From positions 4,472,252-4,536,251 of the forward strand of contig NC_067207.1 in the NCBI RefSeq assembly GCF_026262505.1: DNA of 64,000 nucleotides, in the 5' to 3' direction. Under the pieces are notes generated by a model. The model ran no database searches. It was not told the DNA's origin and saw only the letters and a list, made by a program, of their open reading frames with translations. The position numbers and the translations under genes were made by a program. Positions 39,855 to 49,959 of this stretch are shown here, in pieces (position 1 is the stretch's first letter; each line of letters begins with the position of its first letter). The DNA is from Trichomonas vaginalis G3 (taxonomy: Eukaryota > Parabasalia > Trichomonadida > Trichomonadidae).

Positions 39855-42350
39855 ATGATTGATTCCAAAAAAATGAGTGACGATGAAAGAGACGATTCTA
39901 AGAAGGCGAGGGCTATCCTCAAGCAGAAGACAGCCAGAATTAGAGAGCTTGAGACCCAGATGAGGTCTATGAAGGCAGAAAATAATACATTGTCGGCTGA
40001 ATTTAATGATATAAATCAAAAGAAAGCTGAAATGGAAGTTCAACTCGGACAATTACAGGAAGAACTTGCTTCTAAGAATGAGGAGATTAAAAAGTTAATC
40101 TCTTCAGCTTCTGGTGGCGCCGAAGTTGACAAAATCATTGAAACTTTACAAAATCGAATCACAAAACTCGAAGAAGAAAGAAATTCTGAAAGTGAAATAT
40201 CTTACAAAGCACAAATTTCCGAACTACAAAAGCAGATCGAACAATTAAAAGAAAATGGAAACGTCGTTGTTGATACAACAGAGATAGATTCATTGAAAAA
40301 ACAAATAGAGCAACTCAACAAAGAAAATGAATCTCTCAAATCATCAGATTCTGCTCAACTCCAAGCAGAAATTGAAAATTTACGTAATGAGATTGTATCT
40401 CTGACTCAACAGAACGACGAAATCCCTAAACTCAAGAAGTTAATTGCAGAATTACGCCAAGAAAACGATCAATTAAACGACGAATTATGGAATGATCAAA
40501 AAGGCGAAGATAATAGCGAAGAATTAGAAGCAAAAGATCGAGAAATCGAAGAACTCAAGAAACAGCTCAAATCTGTTAACACAACTGAAATACAAAAGCT
40601 TAAAAAACAAATCCAACAATTACAGCAAGAACTCGAGTCAAAAGACAACGACGATGATGGCTGGAACAACAATGAGCAACTCGAAGAACTACAAACCAAG
40701 TTAGCTGCATCAGAAAAACAAATAATAACTTTACAAAAAGAAAATGAACAGTTAAGGGCCAACCAGAAAGAAGAAGATGACGGTTGGGGTGACCTTGAAT
40801 CAGAAAAACCTGACAATTCTGAACTCCAAGAAAAAATCACTTCACTTACGAAAGAAAATGAGAGATTAAAGGGTTTTGAAGCGAATGTGAAGCAAATGCA
40901 GGCTACAATAGAGAACCTAAACAAGAAACAAGACGAAGCCATCAAGAATCTTCAGAAAGAAAATGAAAATTTGAAAAATGAAATCAAAATTTTGGAAGAA
41001 AATCAAAAATCAGGTGAAAATGATGGATGGGGAGATGACGAAGATGAAAATACAGAGCTTAAGAACCAGATTGATCAATTAAAGAAAGAAAATGACAACT
41101 TAAAGAAACAAATTCAAAATTTACAAACAGAAAACCAGGAATTGAAAGAAAATCAAAAGGAAGATGATGGATGGGGCGATGATAATAACACAGAAGAGCT
41201 TTATAAAGAAATAGAATCACTCAAAAAAGAAAATCAGAAATTAATATCAGAAAACAAGGAACTTAAAGCAAACCAGAAAGAAGAAACTGAAGGATGGGGC
41301 GAAGATGAAACAGAGGAGTTGAAATCAGAGATAGAATCCCTTAAAAACGAAAATAAGAAATTATTATCCGAAAATAAATCATTGAAAGACAGTATAACCA
41401 AATTAAACGAATCCAATAAGGCAGATTCACAAGCTGATTTAGATAAAATCAAGAAAGAAAACGAAGATTTGCAACAAAAACTTGATGAGACAGAACAAAA
41501 GCTTATAGAGTATGAATTCCAACTTGGTGACCTTCAATCAGAAGCTAGTCAAGCCAAGAACCTCCAAAAACAGGTTAATAAACTTAAATCACAAAATGAA
41601 GAACTTCAAAATCAACTTGAAGATCTTCAGAATGACGTAATAGAAGAATCTAATGAAGCAAGACAGCAGACAGAGTCACTTCAAAGCGAAAACAAAACTT
41701 TGAAAATGGAACTCGATAATTCAACAAAACAAATCGAGGAACTTCAAGCAGAAATAGAATCACTTAAGGCTGCTTCATCGAATACTCCACAAAATTCTCC
41801 AATCCAAAATCAAAGCCAAGAGGGAACTTCACCGGACGATAGAAAATTGAAGGACCACAGTGAAACAAATGAAAGTGTTAGTCCAGAAAAACACGCAGAA
41901 ATCGAGAAACACCTTGATGTTATGACCGCGCAGATCCTACAGATGAAGAAGGAAGGAGAAGAAATGTCCTCTCAACTCCAGAAAGTCACAAAAGAGAACA
42001 ACGACCTCAAGAAACGCATTAAATCTCTTGAAGAAGAAAAGAATGCATCACAAGCTCAAAAGTTACATGAAGAGTACGAGTTAATGAAGAAACAAAACTC
42101 ACAACCACAGAAAGAAGAAAAAGAAGAAATTCATCCTCCAGTGAAACAAGAAGAACAAAAACAAAGTGACATAGAATTCAAATTTAACTACTTGAAAGAA
42201 GCACTTAAACACTTCTGCCAGGAAGATGAAAACACACAAAAGAAGATGATTAATCCAATATTAACTATCCTCGGATTTTCTAAATCAGATATCGAATCTA
42301 CAATGCAACAATGGGACAAGTCCCATAAGAAGCTCTTCGGACTGATATAA
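39855..42350 (+). CDS. Golgin-type coiled-coil protein with GRIP-like C-terminus
   Basis: 831 residues; ATG 39855, with a second ATG six codons later (MSDDERDDSKK) equally possible. Residues 20-760 are almost continuous coiled coil. The final 55 residues (KFNYLKEALKHFCQEDENTQ, then MINPILTILGFSKSDIES) match the GRIP-domain pattern: the key Tyr in YLK, two helices, and LxPxLxxLLxFS. GRIP domains bind Arl1-GTP at the trans-Golgi. Six tryptophan-acidic words interrupt the coil at intervals (DELWNDQKGED, DDGWNNNEQ, DDGWGDLES, NDGWGDDED, DDGWGDDNN, EGWGEDET). The architecture suggests a long vesicle tether at the Golgi. Confidence 0.8.
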   Translation: MIDSKKMSDDERDDSKKARAILKQKTARIRELETQMRSMKAENNTLSAEFNDINQKKAEMEVQLGQLQEELASKNEEIKKLISSASGGAEVDKIIETLQNRITKLEEERNSESEISYKAQISELQKQIEQLKENGNVVVDTTEIDSLKKQIEQLNKENESLKSSDSAQLQAEIENLRNEIVSLTQQNDEIPKLKKLIAELRQENDQLNDELWNDQKGEDNSEELEAKDREIEELKKQLKSVNTTEIQKLKKQIQQLQQELESKDNDDDGWNNNEQLEELQTKLAASEKQIITLQKENEQLRANQKEEDDGWGDLESEKPDNSELQEKITSLTKENERLKGFEANVKQMQATIENLNKKQDEAIKNLQKENENLKNEIKILEENQKSGENDGWGDDEDENTELKNQIDQLKKENDNLKKQIQNLQTENQELKENQKEDDGWGDDNNTEELYKEIESLKKENQKLISENKELKANQKEETEGWGEDETEELKSEIESLKNENKKLLSENKSLKDSITKLNESNKADSQADLDKIKKENEDLQQKLDETEQKLIEYEFQLGDLQSEASQAKNLQKQVNKLKSQNEELQNQLEDLQNDVIEESNEARQQTESLQSENKTLKMELDNSTKQIEELQAEIESLKAASSNTPQNSPIQNQSQEGTSPDDRKLKDHSETNESVSPEKHAEIEKHLDVMTAQILQMKKEGEEMSSQLQKVTKENNDLKKRIKSLEEEKNASQAQKLHEEYELMKKQNSQPQKEEKEEIHPPVKQEEQKQSDIEFKFNYLKEALKHFCQEDENTQKKMINPILTILGFSKSDIESTMQQWDKSHKKLFGLI

Positions 42351-42639
42351 TTATAGTATAAATTGTTAATAAAAACTTTTTATTTTTCCATCAATAATCT
42401 CTTCATTTTTGAACATATCTGATATTTTTAGTTTCTTTTTCATTTACTTCTTAAAACTGCAAATGCAATTTCAATTTATCTCGAATACACACTATCGAAA
42501 ACTTATTGAAATACTTTTATTCTCGCTGTAACAAGATCGTGGGGAAAATAAATCACTTACAACAAGATTTGATGAATCTTTTGTTAATTTTTTTTTAAAT
42601 TATGATTAATAATATACAAAACATATTTATTCTTATAAT
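42351..42639. other. Intergenic 3' of the golgin gene
   Basis: AT-rich; no feature seen before the duplicated flank beginning at about 42640. Confidence 0.45.
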
Positions 42640-42910
42640 TAAGTTCCATAATGAAAATAAGAGTTAGCTGGAGGTGACTGCATGACTTTAGTTTTAATTG
42701 TATTAAGTTGATCTTCAATTTCTTTAAATTTCCATGTTCTTTATGTTACATTATGTGATTGTCTTAGCTTGCGTGATATTTGCTATTTTTGATTTGACGT
42801 TTTCGAAATAGGAATTTTAGAAGAAGATTTATTTGTTGATTTTGTAAATGTTTTTGTAGTACTCTTGTTTTCATCTAGATTTTTTATTATTTTATTTTTT
42901 TAGTTTATTC
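42640..42910. repeat. Outer flank duplicated in inverse at 57756-58055
   Basis: The reverse complement of this stretch matches 57763-58055 with scattered differences: shared words include GTCATGCAGTCACCTCCAGC, TAACTCT, AAATTTAAAGAAATTGAAGA and AAAACATTTACAAAATCAAC. It shows that the left edge of palindrome 1 corresponds to the right edge of palindrome 2. Confidence 0.85.
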
Positions 42911-42917
42911 TTAACTT

Positions 42918-43766
42918 TTAGAAGAATCCGAATTGTCTGGATGCTGGGCCACTCATCCTGTTCGAACCATGGAAGCCACAGAAAAAGTTGTGTGCGAAGT
43001 CGTTGTGGAAGCAATCGTGGAAATCATCTCGGAAGTTATCACGCAAATCTTGTCTTGATCGCAATCCAAAACCAGATCCGAATCCACAACGGAAGCATCC
43101 TCTCATGAATCCTCTTGCATCACCCATCACAAACTCTCTTCTTGGATCGTTCATCATGCATCTTCTTGGATCGTTCATCATGAACTCTCTTGGATCACCT
43201 GACATGGGCCTTCTCATTCCGCCTTGGAAGCAACGGATGCAATCTCTGCGAGGATCTCTCTCAAAGTCTCCTCCAAAATCTCCTCTGAAATCGCGGCGAG
43301 GATCATCTCTCAAACCGTCTCTCATATCTCCTCGCGTGCCACATCTGCCATCGCCTCCCATTGATTCTCTTGGATCGTCCCTCATTCGATCTCCCACGAA
43401 GCAGCGGAATTCACCACAAAAATCGCCTCTGAAGCCGCTTGGGAACTCACGTTGGATACCTTCGTTGAAATCGCCGCGCATTCCATCACGTTGGAACTGC
43501 GAAGGACCAGAGAACGGGCAGCCATTTGGAAATCTGCCTGGAAATCCGAACTGAGGTTGAGCGTCATCTCTACTACGATCGCTTCTCGGCTGACCTTCGC
43601 CTGATGTAGATTTCTTCTGCTCGCTTTGCTGTTGCTCAGATTGCTCTCGTTCTTGCTGAGCATTTTGTTGTTTCTCATCTGCATGGATGTTTTCGTCATT
43701 GTTACTGCTATTGCATGCAGCTGTGTTCTCCTGCATTTGTTGTGTGTTTGCATCTTGTGCTGACAT
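42918..43766 (-). CDS. RGDF-repeat protein, copy 1
   Basis: 282 residues starting MSAQDANTQQMQENTAACNS at ATG 43766; two TCATTT initiators lie 10-20 bases upstream. Residues 1-70 are Gln/Asn/Ser/Glu-rich. About 75-280 are dominated by Arg-Gly/Asp-Asp-Phe words (MRGDFNEG, FRGDFCGEF, RRDFRGDFGGDF) and by MMNDPRR repeats, with about 14 Cys and several His (HDCFHNDFAHNFFCGFHG) near the end. No known family recognised. RGG/RG-like, Phe-spaced low complexity is typical of RNA-binding or phase-separating proteins, and the Cys/His could bind metal; both are inference. It is transcribed away from copy 2, head to head. Confidence 0.8.
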   Translation of the reverse strand: MSAQDANTQQMQENTAACNSSNNDENIHADEKQQNAQQEREQSEQQQSEQKKSTSGEGQPRSDRSRDDAQPQFGFPGRFPNGCPFSGPSQFQRDGMRGDFNEGIQREFPSGFRGDFCGEFRCFVGDRMRDDPRESMGGDGRCGTRGDMRDGLRDDPRRDFRGDFGGDFERDPRRDCIRCFQGGMRRPMSGDPREFMMNDPRRCMMNDPRREFVMGDARGFMRGCFRCGFGSGFGLRSRQDLRDNFRDDFHDCFHNDFAHNFFCGFHGSNRMSGPASRQFGFF

Positions 43767-43775
43767 CTTTTCGAA

Positions 43776-43786
43776 AAATGAAATGA
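43776..43786 (-). promoter_or_regulatory. Two overlapping initiators TCATTT (copy 1 promoter)
   Basis: On the minus strand TCATTTCATTT precedes the ATG by about 10-20 bases. The same bases occur before copies 2 to 5, so all five share one promoter core. Confidence 0.6.
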
Positions 43787-44180
43787 CTTTGATTCTACAC
43801 TTTTCTAATTTTTTTTTCAAAACAAAATTTCTTCTCAAAAATACAAAAAATACAAAAAAATCAAAAATTGAGAGGATCTTTTCCCAATCAAATTATCGGA
43901 GAGGAGTGAAACGAAGTAGAACAAATATCTTATTTTATTATAAGGTATATGTACATAGTTTCTTATTTCCAAAAATGCTTGCCATTATTCAACGTAAGCG
44001 TAAATTTTTTTCAATATCGTTTACAGATGTCAAAATATTTTGAATACTTTCTTTCCCAAAAAGTTTATTTACGAAAAAATGTCAACACGAGTTCATGATG
44101 ATATACACATATGACATTTAGAATAAACATCGCTATATTTCTGATTTGAAGACGACTCTTAAAAACAAAATAAATACAAA

Positions 44181-44538
44181 ATTTCAAATTTACCTAAAAA
44201 TTTATTGAATATTTTATTTAACGATTCCCCTTTTCTAATGTCTTATGTAAAAGTTAAATAAATGTATTGTTTCATTCTGGGATTTTTAACAAAAGATTCA
44301 TCAAATTTCAATTTATCACAATGTTTATTTTGTTTAATATGAAGTTTCGATTCAACACAGACGTTTTGCATATCGTATGATTATATATTCAATTCAATGT
44401 ATAATTTGCAAATAAAAATATTTTTATATGTATAATAAATGAATAAATCATATCAAGATTGAGGTTACTTATAATGCAACTTTTAAGCATGAAACTAAAA
44501 TAATAAAGAGTTTGAATAAAATGTTTAATTTTTTTTAA
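44181..44538. other. Palindrome 1 spacer, 358 bp
   Basis: AT-rich, single-copy between the arms. The same spacer, as reverse complement with modest divergence, forms the centre of palindrome 2 (56140-56506). It contains no ORF. It lies between two head-to-head genes and so is upstream of both. Confidence 0.8.
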
Positions 44539-45808
44539 TTTGTATTTATTTTGTTTTTAAGAGTCGTCTTCAAATCAGAAATATAGCGATGTTTATTCTA
44601 AATGTCATATGTGTATATCATCATGAACTCGTGTTGACATTTTTTCGTAAATAAACTTTTTGGGAAAGAAAGTATTCAAAATATTTTGACATCTGTAAAC
44701 GATATTGAAAAAAATTTACGCTTACGTTGAATAATGGCAAGCATTTTTGGAAATAAGAAACTATGTACATATACCTTATAATAAAATAAGATATTTGTTC
44801 TACTTCGTTTCACTCCTCTCCGATAATTTGATTGGGAAAAGATCCTCTCAATTTTTGATTTTTTTGTATTTTTTGTATTTTTGAGAAGAAATTTTGTTTT
44901 GAAAAAAAAATTAGAAAAGTGTAGAATCAAAGTCATTTCATTTTTCGAAAAGATGTCAGCACAAGATGCAAACACACAACAAATGCAGGAGAACACAGCT
45001 GCATGCAATAGCAGTAACAATGACGAAAACATCCATGCAGATGAGAAACAACAAAATGCTCAGCAAGAACGAGAGCAATCTCAGCAACAGCAAAGCGAGC
45101 AGAAGAAATCTACATCAGGCGAAGGTCAGCCGAGAAGCGATCGTAGTAGAGATGACGCTCAACCTCAGTTCGGATTTCCAGGCAGATTTCCAAATGGCTG
45201 CCCGTTCTCTGGTCCTTCGCAGTTCCAACGTGATGGAATGCGCGGCGATTTCAACGAAGGTATCCAACGTGAGTTCCCAAGCGGCTTCAGAGGCGATTTT
45301 TGTGGTGAATTCCGCTGCTTCGTGGGAGATCGAATGAGGGACGATCCAAGAGAATCAATGGGAGGCGATGGCAGATGTGGCACGCGAGGAGATATGAGAG
45401 ACGGTTTGAGAGATGATCCTCGCCGCGATTTCAGAGGAGATTTTGGAGGAGACTTTGAGAGAGATCCTCGCAGAGATTGCATCCGTTGCTTCCAAGGCGG
45501 AATGAGAAGGCCCATGTCAGGTGATCCAAGAGAGTTCATGATGAACGATCCAAGAAGATGCATGATGAACGATCCAAGAAGAGAGTTTGTGATGGGTGAT
45601 GCAAGAGGATTCATGAGAGGATGCTTCCGTTGTGGATTCGGATCTGGTTTTGGATTGCGATCAAGACAAGATTTGCGTGATAACTTCCGAGATGATTTCC
45701 ACGATTGCTTCCACAACGACTTCGCACACAACTTTTTCTGTGGCTTCCATGGTTCGAACAGGATGAGTGGCCCAGCATCCAGACAATTTGGATTCTACTA
45801 AAAGTTAA
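44539..45808 (+). repeat. Palindrome 1, right arm
   Basis: Inverted copy of 42911-44180. Identity is lost sharply after 45808, seven bases past the stop codon of copy 2. Confidence 0.95.
44953..45801 (+). CDS. RGDF-repeat protein, copy 2
   Basis: 282 residues, differing from copy 1 at only two residues (SQQQQ for SEQQQ, and a final Tyr for Phe). Everything else, including synonymous sites as far as read, is the same. ATG 44953 with the same double TCATTT initiator upstream. See copy 1 for composition. Near-identity with copy 1, against more differences from copies 3-5, points to gene conversion between palindrome arms. Confidence 0.8.
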   Translation: MSAQDANTQQMQENTAACNSSNNDENIHADEKQQNAQQEREQSQQQQSEQKKSTSGEGQPRSDRSRDDAQPQFGFPGRFPNGCPFSGPSQFQRDGMRGDFNEGIQREFPSGFRGDFCGEFRCFVGDRMRDDPRESMGGDGRCGTRGDMRDGLRDDPRRDFRGDFGGDFERDPRRDCIRCFQGGMRRPMSGDPREFMMNDPRRCMMNDPRREFVMGDARGFMRGCFRCGFGSGFGLRSRQDLRDNFRDDFHDCFHNDFAHNFFCGFHGSNRMSGPASRQFGFY

Positions 45809-46228
45809 AAAATTAAAAATATACATAGATCAACAATAATTTATACAATTCTCGTTCATATTGATGACATTCATCTTACAAAATCAGCAACATTACAAAT
45901 AACTAATGCATTTATGATTCATCATACTTTTGTATCATTCAAGTTCATACAATTGCGATGATAACTCATTGAAAATTATCTTTAAACAACAATAATGAAG
46001 GGATTGCTATATGAGAATAGGCGCACATTCAAAAATGATATCATTTCTAGCTAAATTTTTTATGAATGAAATATATATGAACATGCACAAATCACAATTG
46101 AGAGGATCAGAGCAGATCGATCTGTGTCACATTGAGGGCAACAGTGCAGACAATGTGATCGATACAGTTTGAAAAAAATTAATCAAAAAATAAGAATCAC
46201 ATATTGAATTAAAACACAAAAAATATCT
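45809..46228. other. Intergenic with a possible structured RNA
   Basis: AT-rich except for 46100-46170, which is relatively GC-rich and self-complementary (annotated separately). Lies between convergent genes. Confidence 0.5.
46116..46163. ncRNA. Possible structured RNA (stem with bulge)
   Basis: ATCGAT then CACATTG (46116-46134, with a 6-base bulge CTGTGT) pairs perfectly with CAATGTGATCGAT (46151-46163) around a 16-base loop. Just upstream, CAGATCGATCTG is itself palindromic. The island is richer in G+C than the spacer around it. No known RNA family is recognised; expression unknown. Confidence 0.25.
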
Positions 46229-49200
46229 TTATTTCCTAGATTTCTTCTTTGCACTCTTCATAACAGGATCTCTCTTTGTTGGCTGTGACAAGTCGGCTGC
46301 TTGTTGGACATTCATCAAACACTTAAACTTAACTGGAATCTTTCTATTAAAATCACCACATTTAAGTTGCAAACCTGTTTCTCCTACAACCCATTGTCCA
46401 ACTTGTAACAAAGAGTTTGCTGGAGGAGCGTATTCAATAGTAACTTTAACAACACCACCAGCTTCAACGGAAGACTTCATTGGAGTGACAGTGAATCCAG
46501 GCACAGAAATCGGATCAAATGAAAATTCTCCATTTGTCTTCTTCGCGTCATCATTCAGTTGCGAAACACCGATCTGAAGTGATGATTGTGCAGCAGCTCC
46601 TGGCCACGACATGTCAACAACGACGTTCTGTCTGAAGAAAGGTTCATCGAGGGCAGCGTGATCAAAGGCAGTTCTCTGTCTCTGTCCGCCACTTCCTCCT
46701 ATAACAAACATTACGTGTGGCCATGATGTTGCTGTTATTGGGATTTCTCTTCTTTGTCCGTCTTCTCCTGCAGAAACAATCAATGTTGATGCGAATTCTG
46801 GTGCATCGTGATCAGGAGAAAAAGCAACAACTGTTTGTCCAGTCTTATCAGCTTCGAGCCATTCGAAAGGCTTCTTTACAGAGAAAGCATCTGTTAAATC
46901 CATGTTGATATGATGAGCGTTGTTATCTGGATTCAATCTGTACACGTATTTCAGTTCGAAAGCAGCATTGTTCTTAACATTTATAGAGCGAGTGACTGTT
47001 TGGCCAACCATTACATGGCCAAAATCAATTCGCTCTGCACTTAAATCAATCGAGGGGGCAGCACCTTGGCCGGCCAATTTAAGTGTGACCCTTGAATTTG
47101 GTCTGGCTAAATGTGTAACTCTTAAGAGGCTTTCGAACTTGTATTGCATAGCAGGAGTGAATCTAACATGGAGAACTGTTGTTCCTCGTGGTGGAATATC
47201 GCATGGAGGGCTTAGAACTTCAAATGAACCGACATCACACTCGTATTTCACAGGAGCAGGCTTTTTACTGGCGTTTGTCAGTACAATCTCTGCATCCAAG
47301 TGTTGTCCCAATGCAACTGTTCCGAAATTGATCGATTTCAGTCCTAAATCAATCAGTTTCTCAGTGTGTGGTGGTTTATTCCCAATTTTCACTGAGGAAA
47401 CAAATATCTGTGGCAAAGTTGATGCAGCACGTATTGCCATGTGATGGCGACCACTGCTATTGCCGCAGCGCCAGAAACAGGCAATGTTGTTGTCATAAAT
47501 TTTGAAAGTGAAGTCAGGAGCGATTAAAGCGGCTGGCGGTTTGACTTCTGGTGGTTGTTCTGCTGTTTCCTTCTTCTTTCCTTTGTCCGCGTCTTTCTCC
47601 TTGCCTTTCTCTTTGTGCTTGCCTTTGTCTTTGGCCTTTTCTTTGATGCTGGCTGATTTTTCTGAGTTCATTGTAGTAGTAACTCCGTCTTTTTGGATCG
47701 GAGGAGTAGGACGGAATGTAATAAGGGCATTCTGCGTGGAGGCAGCTGGAATGGTCGCTACTACGGGGTCAAAGAAGAAATCTTCTGGAGTTTCAAATTC
47801 GATATCAACTGGAGAAGTTCGAATATTGGTGACTTGGATAGGGAATTTGGTCTCTTCGCCTAAAGGTGTGGCTTCGAAGTCAATCTGTGTGGCGCTAAGT
47901 GTAATCGCGTTCGTAATTACGTTTGCCGTGCAAGGAATCGTAAATTTACTGCCTTGTAACGTGCAAACAGTAATTTCGAACTCATGTTTCTTAGCGAGAG
48001 GTGACTGGAAACCGACTTGGAGTTCGACGGTTTCATTTGGCATCAACAAACCAAAGCCATCCCATGGTTGTATGGTAACTCCGTTAGGTAATCTGACAAA
48101 TCCAAAGTCTACGGGGACTTGGAGTGTACTTGTGATCTTTAAATCCAAATTTCGAACTTCTGTTGTTCCAAATGTGCCAAAATCGAGGGTTGGAGGGTCG
48201 AAAACAAGCTTTGTAGGTGATGGAAGCATAGATATTGAGAAATTAACTGGTAAAACTTGATTTACGACGATCGTTTTGAATGGAATTGTAATTGTAGGGG
48301 AATCTCCTTGCATAAGCTGTTTAATTGCTTGCGTAGTTCGAAGCTTTATCGAAATGTTAAACATTTGCTGAGGTTGGATGAATCCCATCTTTGGTTGAAA
48401 TTCGATAAATTTATCTGCATTTGCTGGTGATTCGATTGTGAATCTCTGAGACAAGGTACTTCTATTCCTTGCTACAAGAGAGCCTCTGTAGAGTTCATTG
48501 TAGAAGCAAACCCCAAAATCAATCGAATCACTGTCTAAAAACACAGGAACATCAGCTCCAACCGCTGTTAACGGTAGGTCCTTTGAAAATGTTTTGAATG
48601 CATCTTCAGGCGATGAGAATTTGAATCGAAGAAGGAAATTCAACGGAGCGGGACGTTCTGGCTTGAAAGAAATGTGGACAGTCGACGTAGAATAGCCTGA
48701 AATCGAGCCGTGCTTAACTGAGAAGTTGAGAGATTTCTCTCCTTCTTCTAAACTTAAAAATTTTTGATCCGTTGTAGTTTTTTCTAAAGCAACAGACCAC
48801 GTTGCCTTCAATGCACCTGTATTTCGGATTCTTAATGTACCTTCTATTTCTTCGCCGAATGTAACTGTGCCGAGATCGAAAACATCGAAAGGTTCAAATT
48901 GGATATTAATGGTTTTAGGAATGCCTTCGACTTTGACATCGAAAGGTACACCATTTGCTACGAAATGTAAGCAGCAAGAGATTGGTGAATTATATTTTGG
49001 TGTGAATTGTAATTTTAATGGAACTCCTACACCAGGAGATACAAGTCCTGCAGGAGTAAATATCAAATTAAAAAGTGATGCATATTCTTGATCGATTCCT
49101 TTGTAATGAAACGAATTTCTGCCGAATGAAACGTTTGTCATTGTAAATGGGAGCTCTACCATTTCCCCAACTGTGAAATCACGAAAGACAAGCACATCTG

Positions 49201-49252
49201 GGTCAGTGATAAATGGCGGGGAGGAGCTTTTCTCTCCCTTTTGCTTCGTCAT
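46229..49252 (-). CDS. Multi-ASH-domain flagellar protein, CFAP74/HYDIN class
   Basis: 1,007 residues. Repeated Ig-like ASH (ASPM-SPD2-Hydin) domains can be followed across the length, each with the 'xxxFGxVxxGxxxxxxxxxxN' signature: FRDFTVGEMVELPFTMTNVS, FDLGTVTFGEEIEGTLRIRN, IDFGVCFYNELYRGSLVARN, LDFGTFGTTEVRNLDLKITS, INFGTVALGQHLDAEIVLTN and IDFGHVMVGQTVTRSINVKN. A Lys/Glu-rich insert lies at about 535-575. Such chains belong to ciliary central-apparatus proteins (HYDIN, CFAP74, CFAP47, CFAP65). The length and a WRCGNSSG segment leave CFAP74 as a reasonable but unproven choice. Likely in the axoneme central pair. It has a basic C-terminal tail (SAKKKSRK). Confidence 0.85.
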   Translation of the reverse strand: MTKQKGEKSSSPPFITDPDVLVFRDFTVGEMVELPFTMTNVSFGRNSFHYKGIDQEYASLFNLIFTPAGLVSPGVGVPLKLQFTPKYNSPISCCLHFVANGVPFDVKVEGIPKTINIQFEPFDVFDLGTVTFGEEIEGTLRIRNTGALKATWSVALEKTTTDQKFLSLEEGEKSLNFSVKHGSISGYSTSTVHISFKPERPAPLNFLLRFKFSSPEDAFKTFSKDLPLTAVGADVPVFLDSDSIDFGVCFYNELYRGSLVARNRSTLSQRFTIESPANADKFIEFQPKMGFIQPQQMFNISIKLRTTQAIKQLMQGDSPTITIPFKTIVVNQVLPVNFSISMLPSPTKLVFDPPTLDFGTFGTTEVRNLDLKITSTLQVPVDFGFVRLPNGVTIQPWDGFGLLMPNETVELQVGFQSPLAKKHEFEITVCTLQGSKFTIPCTANVITNAITLSATQIDFEATPLGEETKFPIQVTNIRTSPVDIEFETPEDFFFDPVVATIPAASTQNALITFRPTPPIQKDGVTTTMNSEKSASIKEKAKDKGKHKEKGKEKDADKGKKKETAEQPPEVKPPAALIAPDFTFKIYDNNIACFWRCGNSSGRHHMAIRAASTLPQIFVSSVKIGNKPPHTEKLIDLGLKSINFGTVALGQHLDAEIVLTNASKKPAPVKYECDVGSFEVLSPPCDIPPRGTTVLHVRFTPAMQYKFESLLRVTHLARPNSRVTLKLAGQGAAPSIDLSAERIDFGHVMVGQTVTRSINVKNNAAFELKYVYRLNPDNNAHHINMDLTDAFSVKKPFEWLEADKTGQTVVAFSPDHDAPEFASTLIVSAGEDGQRREIPITATSWPHVMFVIGGSGGQRQRTAFDHAALDEPFFRQNVVVDMSWPGAAAQSSLQIGVSQLNDDAKKTNGEFSFDPISVPGFTVTPMKSSVEAGGVVKVTIEYAPPANSLLQVGQWVVGETGLQLKCGDFNRKIPVKFKCLMNVQQAADLSQPTKRDPVMKSAKKKSRK

Positions 49253-49959
49253 TTTGCTTCAAACGAGTCTTAGTTTACAAAATATGCACGTTATTAATTT
49301 ATGAGCAAAATTATCAAGTTTGATGAATAAATATCATATTGACTACTAATGTAATGCACAAAAATCATAATATATTGTTTCAAAATTGGAGTTTTGAGAA
49401 TTTTATTTTTTATCTATTCGAATTAACTCATAACTCTGCTGTGGGCAAATTTCATATACTTTTGAAATTATAAAATTACTATCAATAGTGTTGATATGTT
49501 CAATAAGAATCTTTTGGGTCAAAGTTATAAGTATTTGAGATTCACAATGATAATGATAGGATGGTGGTATGCAATAAAGTATTATTTTCCTTCAAAATCA
49601 CTTATGATTTCTTTGATGAATTCTATCCCCACTAATAAATTAATAATTAAACAAATTTAACATAAAATTGGTGATAGCAATACATATATTGTCATTTTGA
49701 TGTATTTGCACAGAAATATTATCATTAATTAGAGAAAATTTTCAAAATTTAGTTAAAAACAGGACTGAATCGATTAACATTAGCTTAAGTAATAATATAT
49801 TCAACAAAATATTAGGTTAATTTGCCGGAGTGTCTGTGATTTCCCTGTTAAAATGATGAAAATGCATCAAATTTGAATGAAAAGTGACAATTTTGATTAG
49901 ATATACAGAGACTAAACAGAGGGAATAAATCAAACGTTAGCATATTTTATTTTTGATCA
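49253..49959. other. Divergent intergenic region, 700 bp
   Basis: AT-rich; no ORF or RNA gene seen. Confidence 0.5.

Larger units (their letters stand above)
42911..44180 (-). repeat. Palindrome 1, left arm
   Basis: The arm is 1,270 bp and pairs with 44539-45808 as an inverted copy with only a few differences. Every landmark (start codon, stop codon, arm ends) sums to 88,719, so there is no net indel. It contains RGDF gene copy 1 plus about 410 bp of its upstream region. Confidence 0.95.

Noticed and set aside
43687-44043. 118-codon antisense frame repeated at all five RGDF copies (MFSSLLLLLHAAVF...)
   Set aside because: It overlaps the RGDF start and promoter on the opposite strand, is conserved only because the DNA is copied, and has no initiator of its own.
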